Origin: Pseudomonadota bacterium
GTDB lineage: Bacteria > Desulfobacterota > Syntrophia > Syntrophales > UBA5619
DNA length: 29,795 bases
Assembly (NCBI GenBank): GCA_018896355.1
Contig: JAHIMW010000028.1
Coordinates: forward strand, 1-29,795
Reading direction: 5' to 3'
Part shown: positions 7,759-18,604 of the stretch, piece after piece
Layout: every line of letters starts with the position of its first letter
How positions within the stretch are numbered: the first letter of the stretch is position 1
Made by a program: the position numbers and the translations under genes
The notes under the pieces: model-generated
Seen by the model: only the letters and a program-made list of their open reading frames with translations
The model's database searches: none
What the model was told of the DNA's origin: nothing

Positions 7759-8134
7759 ATGCGAACAATCGTCGTCATGATGATGGTTCTCCTGCTGTCC
7801 GTCCCGTGCCTTGCCGACACCGGCTTCAAGGAAGGTGCGAAGGAGGTCGGTCAGGGGATCAAAGAGGGGGCAAAGGAAACCGCCAAGGGGATCCAGGAAG
7901 GGATCAAGGAGGTCGGCAAGGCGTTTAGAGAAGGGGAAGGAGACCGGACAGGCGATCCGGGACGAGGCCAAGGAAACCGGCAAGGCGCTCAAGGAGGGGA
8001 CGAAGGAGGCCGGACGGGAGGCCACAAAGCAGGGCCGGACCGTCGGCGAGTGGTTCCGCGACGCCGGGACGAAGACCGGCGACGCCTTCCGGCAGTTAGG
8101 CAGGAATATCCGGAAATTCCTCACAGGGAATTAG
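7759..8134 (+). pseudogene. Secreted 11-residue-repeat (LEA-like) protein, interrupted by a frameshift
   Basis: The first frame starts with a strong ribosome site and a Sec signal peptide (MRTIVVMMMVLLLSVPCLA, then DTGF). An amphipathic 11-residue repeat of the form KEGAKEVGQGI follows about three times. At about 7926-7940 the repeat moves into the +1 frame, where it goes on as RDEAKETGKAL and KEGTKEAGREA and ends in RNIRKFLTGN at 8134. Restoring two bases in the AAGGGGAAGG stretch would give an unbroken REGAKETGQAI unit and one protein of about 125 residues. Such 11-mer repeats occur in group 3 LEA proteins and apolipoprotein-like helices that coat membranes or protect proteins during drying. 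As written, the first frame would make about 60 good residues and then an unrelated tail. Confidence 0.7.
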
Positions 8135-8242
8135 GCATAAGCGAAGGCTGACCTTGTTTCCCGCTACGCCGGCGGAGATGTCCACGGCGATCACGCTGTC
8201 GGCCCCGAGGACGATACGTGACGGACCGCGCGATACGCGGTT

Positions 8243-10765
8243 TCATTGTTCTTCCCCGTTCTCCTCCGGGCCGCCTCCCGGGACAAGTTCAAACGGTCCC
8301 TCCTCCGGCAGCTCCTCCTCCGCACCGTTCTCCCGCTCCTCTTCCCGCTCGGCGCGGGCGACGCCGACCAGTTTTTCGTCGTCGTCGAGATCGATCAGGC
8401 GCACCCCCTGGGTGCTCCGGTGGATGACGCGCACCTCCTCCGCACGCATGCGGATGATCCGGCCCGAGTCGCTGATCAGCACGATGTCCTCGCTGCCGGA
8501 GATCTGGAGTATCCCCGAAACGTCCCCGACCTTGGGAACGGTCTTCAGGTTGATCGTCCCCTTCCCGCCGCGGGTCTGGAGGCGGTATTCGGCGATCTCG
8601 GTCCGCTTTCCATACCCCTTTTCGGAGACGGTGAGGATGGTGTTTCCCTCGGTCGGAATTTCCATCCCGATGACCCTGTCATCCTCCGCCATTCTGATCC
8701 CGCGGACGCCGCGGGCGGTCCGGCCCATGTCGCGGACATCGTCCTCCTTGAAGCGGATCGATTTGCCCTTCCGGGTTCCGAGGAAGATGTCCTGGTTCCC
8801 GAGGGTGAGCTGAACGTCGATCAGCTCGTCCCCCTCGTCGATGGAGATCGCGATGATCCCACCCGCACGGGGGTTGGAGAATGCCGAAAGCTCCGTCTTC
8901 TTGATTGTCCCCTTCCGGGTCACCATGACCACCGACTTCTCGCCGGTGAACTCCCGGACCGGAAGGACCGCGGCGACCCGCTCGCCCTCCGTCAGGTTGA
9001 TCAGATTGACGATCGCCTTTCCTTTCGCTGCGCGCCCGGCCTGCGGGATCAGATAGACCTTCAGCCAGTAGAGGCGGCCCCGGCTCGTAAAGATCAGCAC
9101 GTAGTGGTGCGTGTTGGCAATGAAGAGGCTCTCTACGAAATCCTCCTCCTTCGTCCCCATCCCGATCTTTCCGCGACCGCCCCGGCGCTGGCTCTTGTAG
9201 AGGCTCACCGCGTTGCGTTTGATGTAGCCGGCATGGGATACCGCGACGACCATGTCCTCTTCGACGATCAGGTCCTCGATGTTGATCTCTTCGGAACTGA
9301 AGACGATTTCGGTTCGTCGCTCGTCGCCGTAGCGCGCCCGGATCTCGGTGAGATCCTCGACAATCACATCGAGCACCTTCTGCGGATCATCGAGGATCCC
9401 CTGGAGCCTGTGGATCAGCGCGGAGATCTCGGCGTATTCCGCGTCGATCTTCTCCCGTTCGAGGCCGGTCAGGCGCTGGAGGCGCATCTCCAAGATCGCC
9501 TTCGCCTGGAGATCGCTCAAACCGAACCGGCTGCAGAGGGCGGCCGCCGCCTCCGCAGGGCTCCCGGAGGCCTTGATGACGGCGATCACCTCGTCGATCC
9601 GGTCGAGGGCGATAATCAATCCCTCCAGAATGTGGGCCCGTTCCCGCGCCTTCGCAAGATCAAAAAGCGTCCGGCGGACAACCACATGCTTGCGGAACTC
9701 CAGGAAACTCTGGAGAATTTCCTTCAGGTTGAAAACCCGCGGCTGCCCCCGGTCGATCGCGAGCATGATGATCCCGAAGGTGGACTCCATCTGGGTGTGC
9801 TTGTAGAGCTGGTTCAGGATGATGGCGGAGGCCTCGTCCCGCTTCAGGTCGAGCACGACGCGGATCCCTTCGCGGTCCGACTCGTCCCGCAGGTCGGCGA
9901 TCCCGCCGATCTTCTTCTCCTTCACCAGTTCGGCGATCTTCGTGATCAGGTTCGCCTTGTTCACCTGGTAGGGGAGCTCGGTAACGACGATGCTCTCCCG
10001 ATCGTTGCGCGCATTTTTCTCGATCAGCGCCCGCGCCCGCACCCGGATGATGCCGCGGCCGGTCCGGTAGGCGGAGAGGATCCCCTCGCGGCCGTTGATG
10101 AAGCCGGCCGTCGGGAAATCCGGCCCCGGGATATAGTGCATGAGCCCGTCGATGGTGATCTCGGGGTCGTGAATCATCGCGATGGTCCCGTCGATCACTT
10201 CACGGAGGTTGTGGGGCGGGATGTTCGTCGCCACGCCGACGGCGATGCCGCCGGTTCCGTTCAAGAGCAGCAGCGGGATCTTCGCCGGGAGAACGGTCGG
10301 CTCCTCCAGGGATTCGTCGTAGTTGGGAACGAAATTGACGGTATTCTTCTCCAAATCCGCCAGGAGCTCCTCGGCGATCCGGGCCATCCGGACCTCGGTG
10401 TACCGCATCGCGGCGGGGGGGTCCCCGTCGATCGATCCGAAGTTTCCCTGGCCGTCGACGAGGAGGTAGCGCATCGAGAACTCCTGCGCCATCCGGACCA
10501 TGGTGTCATAGGCCGCCGTGTCCCCGTGGGGATGGTACTTTCCGATGATATCCCCGACGATCCTCGCCGATTTTTTGTAGGGCTTGTTCCAGCGGTTGCC
10601 CATCTCGCTCATCGCGAACAGAACCCGGCGGTGGACGGGCTTCAGGCCGTCCCGGACGTCGGGAATCGCCCGGCCGATGATGACGCTCATCGCATAGTCC
10701 ATGTAGGACTTTTTCATTTCGTCTTCGATGTTGATCGCAATAGTCTTTTCGAACAGGTTTTCCAT
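8243..10765 (-). CDS. gyrA: DNA gyrase subunit A
   Basis: An 840-aa cytoplasmic subunit that breaks and rejoins DNA. The catalytic tyrosine lies in MRYTEVRMA. The quinolone-determining segment reads GKYHPHGDTAAYD, with Thr where E. coli has Ser83 and the Asp87 equivalent kept. The GyrA box needed for wrapping and negative supercoiling is present as QRRGGRGK. The C-terminal beta-pinwheel repeats are followed by a strongly acidic tail rich in Glu/Gly/Pro. The ATG at 10765 is chosen; TTG codons at 10774 and 10768 are possible and one sits nearer the AAAGGAGAG ribosome site. gyrA follows gyrB after a 200-bp gap occupied by a TIR element. Confidence 0.97.
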   Translation of the reverse strand: MENLFEKTIAINIEDEMKKSYMDYAMSVIIGRAIPDVRDGLKPVHRRVLFAMSEMGNRWNKPYKKSARIVGDIIGKYHPHGDTAAYDTMVRMAQEFSMRYLLVDGQGNFGSIDGDPPAAMRYTEVRMARIAEELLADLEKNTVNFVPNYDESLEEPTVLPAKIPLLLLNGTGGIAVGVATNIPPHNLREVIDGTIAMIHDPEITIDGLMHYIPGPDFPTAGFINGREGILSAYRTGRGIIRVRARALIEKNARNDRESIVVTELPYQVNKANLITKIAELVKEKKIGGIADLRDESDREGIRVVLDLKRDEASAIILNQLYKHTQMESTFGIIMLAIDRGQPRVFNLKEILQSFLEFRKHVVVRRTLFDLAKARERAHILEGLIIALDRIDEVIAVIKASGSPAEAAAALCSRFGLSDLQAKAILEMRLQRLTGLEREKIDAEYAEISALIHRLQGILDDPQKVLDVIVEDLTEIRARYGDERRTEIVFSSEEINIEDLIVEEDMVVAVSHAGYIKRNAVSLYKSQRRGGRGKIGMGTKEEDFVESLFIANTHHYVLIFTSRGRLYWLKVYLIPQAGRAAKGKAIVNLINLTEGERVAAVLPVREFTGEKSVVMVTRKGTIKKTELSAFSNPRAGGIIAISIDEGDELIDVQLTLGNQDIFLGTRKGKSIRFKEDDVRDMGRTARGVRGIRMAEDDRVIGMEIPTEGNTILTVSEKGYGKRTEIAEYRLQTRGGKGTINLKTVPKVGDVSGILQISGSEDIVLISDSGRIIRMRAEEVRVIHRSTQGVRLIDLDDDEKLVGVARAEREEERENGAEEELPEEGPFELVPGGGPEENGEEQ

Positions 10766-10817
10766 CAAAATCAATCTCTCCTTTGTTCAATCGTGACCTT
10801 TGAAAAACGCGCCATTT

Positions 10818-10944
10818 GTCATTGCGAGGAGGCCAAAAGCCGACGAAGCAATCCCATAAGTTGTTGCTTGTTGAGATTGCTTCGGGCTGAAGCCCTCGCA
10901 ATGACTGCGTCGGATTGCTTTGTCGCTCCGCTCCTCGCAATGAC
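10818..10944. mobile_element. MITE-like TIR element, CATTGCGAG family (copy 2)
   Basis: A 127-bp segment has perfect 14-bp inverted ends: GTCATTGCGAGGAG at 10818-10831 and CTCCTCGCAATGAC at 10931-10944. The interior repeats the theme GATTGCTTCG...CTCGCAATGAC. There is no ORF of its own. It sits between gyrB and gyrA on the transcribed path, so it will fold in the mRNA. The other copy in this window is 3689-3780. Confidence 0.8.
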
Positions 10945-10973
10945 AGGAAGGGTAGAAATTCAAAGGTCTCCGA

Positions 10974-13451
<2,478 letters not shown>

Positions 13452-13474
13452 CAAACCTCTTTCTGTTTTTTATT

Positions 13475-14593
13475 TTACAATTTCAAAGGCATAACAATAC
13501 AAAAGTAATTCTCGTTGCCGATGGCCCGGACAATGCCGGGTTTCATCCCCTCTCCGATCTCGAACTCAACCTGTCCCTCATCAATCACATCGAGGGCATC
13601 GGTCAGATAGGTCACGTTGTAGCCAACACTTTTCTCTTCTCCCGAATATACGACATCGATCTCATCATTGGCCTCTCCAACATCGGGGTTGTTCGAATTC
13701 AAGATCAGTTTTTCCGGTGAAAGGGTCATGATCACGCCATTGTACCGGTCGGATGAGATCACTGCCATCCGGCGGAGGGCATGAATAAACTTGCCCTTCT
13801 CCATACTTAATAGCACCCCCTTTTCTGCCGGTATTACCCGGCGGTAATCCGGGTACTCCCCATCGACCAGGCTGACGGTCAGCAGGGTATGATTGGTCTT
13901 CACGATACACATTCCCTTCCGTATTCCCAGAAACACATCCCCGGATTCATCCTCGACAAGCCGCCGGATCTCAACGAGACCCTTCCTGGGGATAATCACA
14001 CCTTTCTCCATCGTCAGAAAATCCTTCTCTCCCGTATCCATCTTCATCATGGCGAGACGATGTCCATCCGTCGCTACCATACGGATCGAAAAGGTTTCTC
14101 CTGTTTTTTCCGTCTCCATAAAAACGCCGCACAGATTTTTCCGCATCTCATCGGTTGAAATCGCAAACGCGGTCTTACGGATCAACTCCTTCAGGATCCC
14201 CCCTTTGACCTTATAGAAGGGAAGATCCCCCTGATCCGCCACCAACGGATAGTCATCCGCCGGAATACCGGGAATGCGGTATATGGCCTTATTGCAGGTC
14301 AGAATCACCACTCCCCTTTCGTTTTTTACAACATGGATCGTATCTCCCTGAATCTCCCGAACCATTTCATGGAGCTTTCTCGCCGAGAGGGTGATATCCC
14401 CGTCCCGAAGAATCTCCGCCTCATAGTCCGCCACAAGACCAATCTCACGATCCGTCGCCATGATCGTGACCCGATTCTGCCCCGCTCTGAGCAATAAGTT
14501 GCTCAGTATCGGCATTGTTGTTTTCTTCTCCACAATCCCCAACGTCTTCTGAATCCCGCCTAAAAACAAATCTCTTTTGATTTTAAATTCCAT
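13475..14593 (-). CDS. dnaN: DNA polymerase III beta sliding clamp
   Basis: A 372-aa ring-forming processivity clamp. The typical start MEFKIKRDLFLGG begins at ATG 14593; an open frame runs seven codons further to a GTG (14614) and holds another ATG, but the family start fits 14593. Clamp features include KKTTMPILSNLLL, the domain-2 stretch with FAISTDEMRKNLCG and VATDGHRLAM, and the C-terminus ending IVMPLKL, the usual MPM/L-type end near the binding pocket. It is downstream of dnaA across a 175-bp gap that carries origin features, and just upstream of gyrB. Confidence 0.97.
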   Translation of the reverse strand: MEFKIKRDLFLGGIQKTLGIVEKKTTMPILSNLLLRAGQNRVTIMATDREIGLVADYEAEILRDGDITLSARKLHEMVREIQGDTIHVVKNERGVVILTCNKAIYRIPGIPADDYPLVADQGDLPFYKVKGGILKELIRKTAFAISTDEMRKNLCGVFMETEKTGETFSIRMVATDGHRLAMMKMDTGEKDFLTMEKGVIIPRKGLVEIRRLVEDESGDVFLGIRKGMCIVKTNHTLLTVSLVDGEYPDYRRVIPAEKGVLLSMEKGKFIHALRRMAVISSDRYNGVIMTLSPEKLILNSNNPDVGEANDEIDVVYSGEEKSVGYNVTYLTDALDVIDEGQVEFEIGEGMKPGIVRAIGNENYFCIVMPLKL

Positions 14594-14768
14594 AGCTGCC
14601 CCCATCCTTTCCACTTGGCTAACAGGTTATTTAATTTAAAAATTTCTCTTTAATAAAGAAATAGTAGTAGTAATAGTATCTGTGAATGGTGTTCATAACC
14701 CCATTTCTGTATCATTTTACGGCCAATTTTCCCTTATCTTCTGTGGACAGAGTCGCTTCATTATAGCG
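14594..14768. other. oriC unwinding element: DnaA-trios, AT-rich tract and DnaA boxes
   Basis: Between dnaA and dnaN the plus strand reads, in order: an AT-rich tract (14627-14661), five DnaA-trios TAG-TAG-TAG-TAA-TAG (14662-14676), and two abutting DnaA-box-like 9-mers on the minus strand, CCATTCACA (14681-14689, two mismatches to TTATNCACA) and TTATGAACA (14690-14698, one mismatch). A third, CTGTCCACA (14742-14750), lies nearer dnaA. Trios of form 3'-[G/A]A[T/C]-5' beside DnaA boxes and an AT-rich duplex are the known bacterial basal unwinding system. The order and direction here fit it. The boxes are imperfect, so the call rests mainly on the trios and the place. Confidence 0.72.
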
Positions 14769-16124
14769 TTAACCATTATATAGAAGAATCTCTTTGATTT
14801 CCTTAACACTATCTCTAAGCGTCTTATTTGTATCTAAAAGATTCCTTATTTTATTATGGGCATAGATGACCGTGGAGTGATCCCGGTTGCCGATCTTATT
14901 GCCGATATCCGGGAAGGATGAGCTGGTCATCTCACGTGCTAAAAACATGGAAACCTGCCGTGCCAAAACAAGATTCTTATTTTTCTTCTGTGATTTAATT
15001 TCAGAGATCTTGATGTTGAATTTGGCGCCGACCGTTTTCACAATCTCCTCAATCGTAAGTTCCTTTTTTTCCTCCTTCCGAAGGAGTTGTTTCAGCACGC
15101 TTCGGACCAGATCCAGGTCGATCTCACGCGCGGTCAGGGAGGAGTAGGCGGCGATCCGCACCAGGTATCCCTCCAGTTCCCGGATATTGGACTCCGCCTG
15201 GGAGGCAAGGTAGAGGGCCACGTTTCCCGGCAGCGCGATGTTGTTCTCCTGCGCCTTCTTCTCCAAAATGGCGATCTTCGTCTCGATTTCCGGCGGCTGG
15301 ATGTCGGCAATCAACCCCCACTCGAACCGCGACCGCAATCTTCCCTCCAAATTAGGGATATCCTTTGGGAATTTATCGCTTGTAACAACGATCTGCTTGC
15401 CGGCGTCATGGAGGGTGTTGAATGTATGAAAAAATTCCTCCTGGGTCCTCTCCTTCCCGGCGATAAACTGGATGTCGTCGATCAGCAGACAGTCGATGTT
15501 CCTGAACTTCTCACGGAATTTTGGCATCTTGTCGTAGCGGATCGAATTGATTAATTCATTCATGAAAACCTCCGCCGAGACATAAACTACGTTCAGGTCC
15601 GGAAAAAGTTTCAAGGTCTTCAAGCCTATGGCGTTCAGCAGGTGGGTCTTTCCCAGCCCCACACCGCCGTAGATGAACAGAGGATTGTAATTTTTCGCCG
15701 GCTGTTCGGCGACGGCCGCGGAGGCGGCATGGGCGAATTGGTTGCATGACCCCACGACGAAGCGGTCAAAGCTGTAGTTTACATTCAGGGTGGCGTGAAT
15801 CCGGGCACGAGAAGGCTTTTTGGCCGCTGTTTTCGTTGCGGCCGGGGCGTCTCCCGTATCTACAACCACGGGATTGTGGTTATTGTCCTGTTCGATCATC
15901 AATTCGACGTGAAACTGAACGCCGGCCGCCGACTTCATCGAATCGCGGATCAGGGAAAGATAATTTTCCACCAGCCAGTCGCGGAAGAAGCGGTTGGGGA
16001 CGCTTAGATGGACCTGATTCCCCTCCATATGGGTGATGCGGATCGGGCGAATCCAGGTCTCAAAGTTCTGCTGGCTTACCGTTTCCTTAATGATATTGAC
16101 CGCTTTATCCCAAAGTATGTCCAA
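14769..16124 (-). CDS. dnaA: Chromosomal replication initiator DnaA
   Basis: A 451-aa AAA+ initiator. Domain I begins ILWDKAVNIIKETVSQQNF. A linker about 80-108 leads to the ATPase with Walker A GGVGLGKT (153-160) and Walker B LLIDDIQF (213-220). Domain IV carries the box-binding signature NRDHSTVIYAHNKI. The start codon is TTG at 16122-16124: an in-frame TGA lies two codons upstream and no ATG/GTG is available before conserved domain I. AAGG about nine bases upstream is a weak ribosome site, so expression is probably kept low. The start codon overlaps the first of a cluster of DnaA boxes, which points to autoregulation. Confidence 0.97.
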   Translation of the reverse strand: MDILWDKAVNIIKETVSQQNFETWIRPIRITHMEGNQVHLSVPNRFFRDWLVENYLSLIRDSMKSAAGVQFHVELMIEQDNNHNPVVVDTGDAPAATKTAAKKPSRARIHATLNVNYSFDRFVVGSCNQFAHAASAAVAEQPAKNYNPLFIYGGVGLGKTHLLNAIGLKTLKLFPDLNVVYVSAEVFMNELINSIRYDKMPKFREKFRNIDCLLIDDIQFIAGKERTQEEFFHTFNTLHDAGKQIVVTSDKFPKDIPNLEGRLRSRFEWGLIADIQPPEIETKIAILEKKAQENNIALPGNVALYLASQAESNIRELEGYLVRIAAYSSLTAREIDLDLVRSVLKQLLRKEEKKELTIEEIVKTVGAKFNIKISEIKSQKKNKNLVLARQVSMFLAREMTSSSFPDIGNKIGNRDHSTVIYAHNKIRNLLDTNKTLRDSVKEIKEILLYNG

Positions 16125-16167
16125 TATTCACAACCTTATGCACAGTTTTATCCACACCTGTGGACAA
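16124..16167. promoter_or_regulatory. DnaA-box cluster upstream of dnaA
   Basis: Three plus-strand 9-mers start exactly 12 bp apart: ATATTCACA (16124, one mismatch), TTATGCACA (16136, perfect to TTATNCACA) and TTATCCACA (16148, perfect). A fourth on the other strand, TTGTCCACA (16159-16167, one mismatch), forms an inverted pair with the third across two C residues. The cluster fills most of the 62-bp gap between parB and dnaA and touches the dnaA start codon. It may be the second half of a bipartite oriC, a dnaA operator, or both. Confidence 0.85.
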
Positions 16168-16186
16168 TGTTCATCCAACCCATCAC

Positions 16187-17038
16187 CTATGTCTTGTCGA
16201 GAAACAGCCGCACCAGGCGGTTCAACTCCTCCCCGTTCGTGTAGCGGATCTCGATGGTTCCCGATCTTTTCCCGGCGCGGATCTGAACGGCCGCGAGCAG
16301 TTGCGAGGAGAGCTCGCGCTCCAGGTCGGTCAAGTACGGATCCTTACGTCCGGTTTTCTTCTTCTCCGGCGCCGTTTTCAGACGCCGGATCAGACGCTCC
16401 GTCTCCCGGACGTTCAGCTCCTTCTGCTGGATGGTCTTCAGCGCGCTGATCTGCTCACCTGGAAGCTCCAGCGAAAGGAGCGCCCGGGCATGCCCGGCCG
16501 TGATCTTTTTCCCGATCAGGGCCTTCCTGGCCGCTTCAGGAAGCTTCAGCAGCCGGACCGTATTGGCGATCGTGGAGCGGTCCTTCCCGACGCGGGCGGA
16601 GATCTCCTCCTGCGAGAGCGCAAAGCGGGTCAGCAGGGTCTGATAGGCGTCTGCCTCTTCGATCGGATTCAGGGCCTCGCGCTGGATGTTTTCGATCAGC
16701 GAAAGCTCCGCCAGTTCCCGATCCTCCGCTTTGCGGATGACGATGGGCACCTCTTTGAGACCGGCCGCCTGCGCCGCTCTCCAGCGTCTCTCTCCAACGA
16801 TGATCTCGTAGCCGCTGTCCCCCTTCCGGACGATGATCGGCTGGATGATCCCGCTCTTCTTCACGGAGGCGACGAGCTCTTTCTGGTTCTCGTCGTTGAA
16901 GTCCCGCCGGGGCTGAAACCGGTTCGGGGTGAGCTCCTCGATCCCGCACTGGACAAAAGAAGGCCGGTCGCCGATATTGTCCAGAAGATCGGGGAACATC
17001 GCTCCCAGGCCCCTGCCGAGGGAAATCTTTTGCGGCAT
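16187..17038 (-). CDS. parB: Chromosome partitioning protein ParB (Spo0J)
   Basis: A 283-aa ParB. The N-terminal tail starts SLGRGLGAMFP. The CTPase/ParB core shows NRFQPRRDF, GERRWRAAQAAG and ENIQREALNPIEEA. A helix-turn-helix for parS binding follows (LSQEEISARVGKDRSTIAN), and a C-terminal dimerisation region ends in FLDKT. ATG 17038 is preferred: it sits five bases after GGGAGG and shares one base with the parA stop (TGATG); ATG 17041 is also possible. ParB loads onto parS, slides as a CTP clamp and drives origin segregation with ParA. No canonical parS was seen in this window. Confidence 0.96.
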   Translation of the reverse strand: MPQKISLGRGLGAMFPDLLDNIGDRPSFVQCGIEELTPNRFQPRRDFNDENQKELVASVKKSGIIQPIIVRKGDSGYEIIVGERRWRAAQAAGLKEVPIVIRKAEDRELAELSLIENIQREALNPIEEADAYQTLLTRFALSQEEISARVGKDRSTIANTVRLLKLPEAARKALIGKKITAGHARALLSLELPGEQISALKTIQQKELNVRETERLIRRLKTAPEKKKTGRKDPYLTDLERELSSQLLAAVQIRAGKRSGTIEIRYTNGEELNRLVRLFLDKT

Positions 17039-17808
17039 CATATCCTCCCGTTGCTCAGGATTTCCTTGGCCAGTTCCATGTAGGAGACCGCGCCGCGCGA
17101 TCGTATATCATAAAGAATGATCGGGAGTCCGTGGCTCGGGCTCTCCGACAGCCGGACGTTCCTCGGGATGACCGTCCGAAAGACCAGATCCCCGAAATTG
17201 CCGCGTACATCCTCGCTGACCCGGCGCGAAAGCAGATTCCGCGTGTCGTACATGGTGAGCAGAATCCCCCCCAGGGTCAGGGTGGGGTTCAGCCGGGCCT
17301 TGATCAGCCCCATCGTATTGAGCAGGTGGCCCAGCCCCTCCAGTGCAAAATACTCGCACTGAAGGGGCACGATCAGGCAGTCCGAAGCCACCAGCGCGTT
17401 GACCGTCAAAAACCCGATGGACGGCGGACAGTCGATGATCACATACTCGTAAGGCGCATCCAGAGCGCGGAGCAGGTTCCGGAGCCTCTTCTCCCTATCC
17501 TCGAAGGAGATGAATTCCACCTCGATCCCGACCAGGTCCCGGTTCGCGGGGACCAGATCCAGATGGGGAATCTGCGTTCCGACGATCACCTCCCGCAGCG
17601 GGCGATTCCCGATCAGGCAGTGATAGAGGTTCTTTTCCCGGATCGCTTCGCCGTCGATCCCCATGCCGCTCGTCGCGTTTCCCTGGGAATCGCAATCGAT
17701 CAGAAGGGTTCGCTTCTCTGCCGCCGCCAGCGAGGCCGAGAGGTTGATGGCCGTCGTGGTTTTTCCGACCCCCCCTTTTTGGTTGGCCATGCTTATGATT
17801 TTACGCAT
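17038..17808 (-). CDS. parA: Chromosome partitioning ATPase ParA (Soj)
   Basis: A 256-aa ATPase. The deviant Walker A QKGGVGKTTTA (about 10-20) has both the signature lysine and the P-loop lysine. The A' motif LLIDCDSQGNATSG and the Walker B-like VIIDCPPSIGFLTVNAL follow, and QCEYFALEGLGHL is typical of chromosomal Soj/ParA. It binds DNA non-specifically as an ATP dimer and moves ParB-parS complexes. It is coupled to parB by a one-base or four-base overlap and lies about 100 bp after rsmG. Confidence 0.96.
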   Translation of the reverse strand: MRKIISMANQKGGVGKTTTAINLSASLAAAEKRTLLIDCDSQGNATSGMGIDGEAIREKNLYHCLIGNRPLREVIVGTQIPHLDLVPANRDLVGIEVEFISFEDREKRLRNLLRALDAPYEYVIIDCPPSIGFLTVNALVASDCLIVPLQCEYFALEGLGHLLNTMGLIKARLNPTLTLGGILLTMYDTRNLLSRRVSEDVRGNFGDLVFRTVIPRNVRLSESPSHGLPIILYDIRSRGAVSYMELAKEILSNGRI

Positions 17809-17908
17809 CAGTCAATAGAACAAGCCCCGCGAGTTGGTGTTTGTCGAACCGGCGCTGAAGGTAGCACAAAACGCGATTTATTGAAAAGGTTTTTTCAAGA
17901 AAATCTCG

Positions 17909-18574
17909 TCAGAAAACGCGATTGTAAGTGATTATATTTCTTAACGAATCAGCCCCAGGCGGACGGACGGCCATACAGGCCGTGAAGACCATCCCGGCCG
18001 CCTCCGAAAATCGCTCCGTTTCTTCCATCTCTTCCTGCGGATCGGCTCCCTTCATCGCGATGAGTTGACCCCCCGGTTTGAGAAAAAAGGAGGCCGTCCG
18101 GATCAGATCCGGCAGTTTGAAGGCGGCCCGGGAGATGAGCGTATCGAAGCGGCCGGCCAGGTTCTCCCCGGCGGTCAGCTCTTCGACGCGCTTCCGGATC
18201 ACTTGAACCCCGTCGAGGCGGAGGGTCCGGACGACATGGGAAAGGAAGGAGCACTTTTTTCGGGACGCCTCGACGAGCGACACCTGCAGTCCGGGCAGCG
18301 CGATCCGCAGCGGGATGCCGGGGAAGCCGCCCCCGCTTCCGAGATCGATCAGGGCGCCGTCCGGACGATCCAGAAACGGCGCCGGCGTCAGCGAATCGAG
18401 AAAGTGGCGGATGACGATCTCCTGTGCAGAGCGTTCCGAGACGAGGTTGATCCGCCGGTTCCAGAGCAGGATCTCCCTGTGGTACGTTGCAAAGCGGTCC
18501 AACTCCGCCGGACCGAGGCGGATGCCGATCGCCGCGGCCCCTTCGGAGAGGGTTGATCTCAGGGTTTCGTCCAT
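17909..18574 (-). CDS. rsmG: 16S rRNA (guanine(527)-N7)-methyltransferase
   Basis: A 221-aa SAM-dependent methyltransferase that modifies G527 of 16S rRNA. The family N-terminus (LLWNRRINLVSERSAQEIVIRHFLDSL, positions about 38-64) precedes motif I LIDLGSGGGFPGIPL. VEASRKKCSFL and LISRAAFKL, which hold acceptor/SAM and catalytic segments, follow. The start is ATG 18574; GTG 18577 immediately before is an alternative. Its place next to parA-parB matches the common gidB-parA-parB order near bacterial origins, but mnmG (gidA), usually upstream, is missing. Confidence 0.95.
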   Translation of the reverse strand: MDETLRSTLSEGAAAIGIRLGPAELDRFATYHREILLWNRRINLVSERSAQEIVIRHFLDSLTPAPFLDRPDGALIDLGSGGGFPGIPLRIALPGLQVSLVEASRKKCSFLSHVVRTLRLDGVQVIRKRVEELTAGENLAGRFDTLISRAAFKLPDLIRTASFFLKPGGQLIAMKGADPQEEMEETERFSEAAGMVFTACMAVRPPGADSLRNIITYNRVF

Positions 18575-18604
18575 CACTCTTTCTGACAGAGCCCCGCCCC
18601 CCTG

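Noticed and set aside
8225..8241. ACCGCG-CGATA-CGCGGT hairpin after the LEA-like gene
   Set aside because: A 6-bp stem with only TTTC after it; too weak to call a terminator.
15907..15915. ACGTGAAAC resembling half of a parS site
   Set aside because: Only one half of TGTTTCACGTGAAACA is matched and the left half fails; it lies within dnaA coding sequence. No full parS was found in the window.
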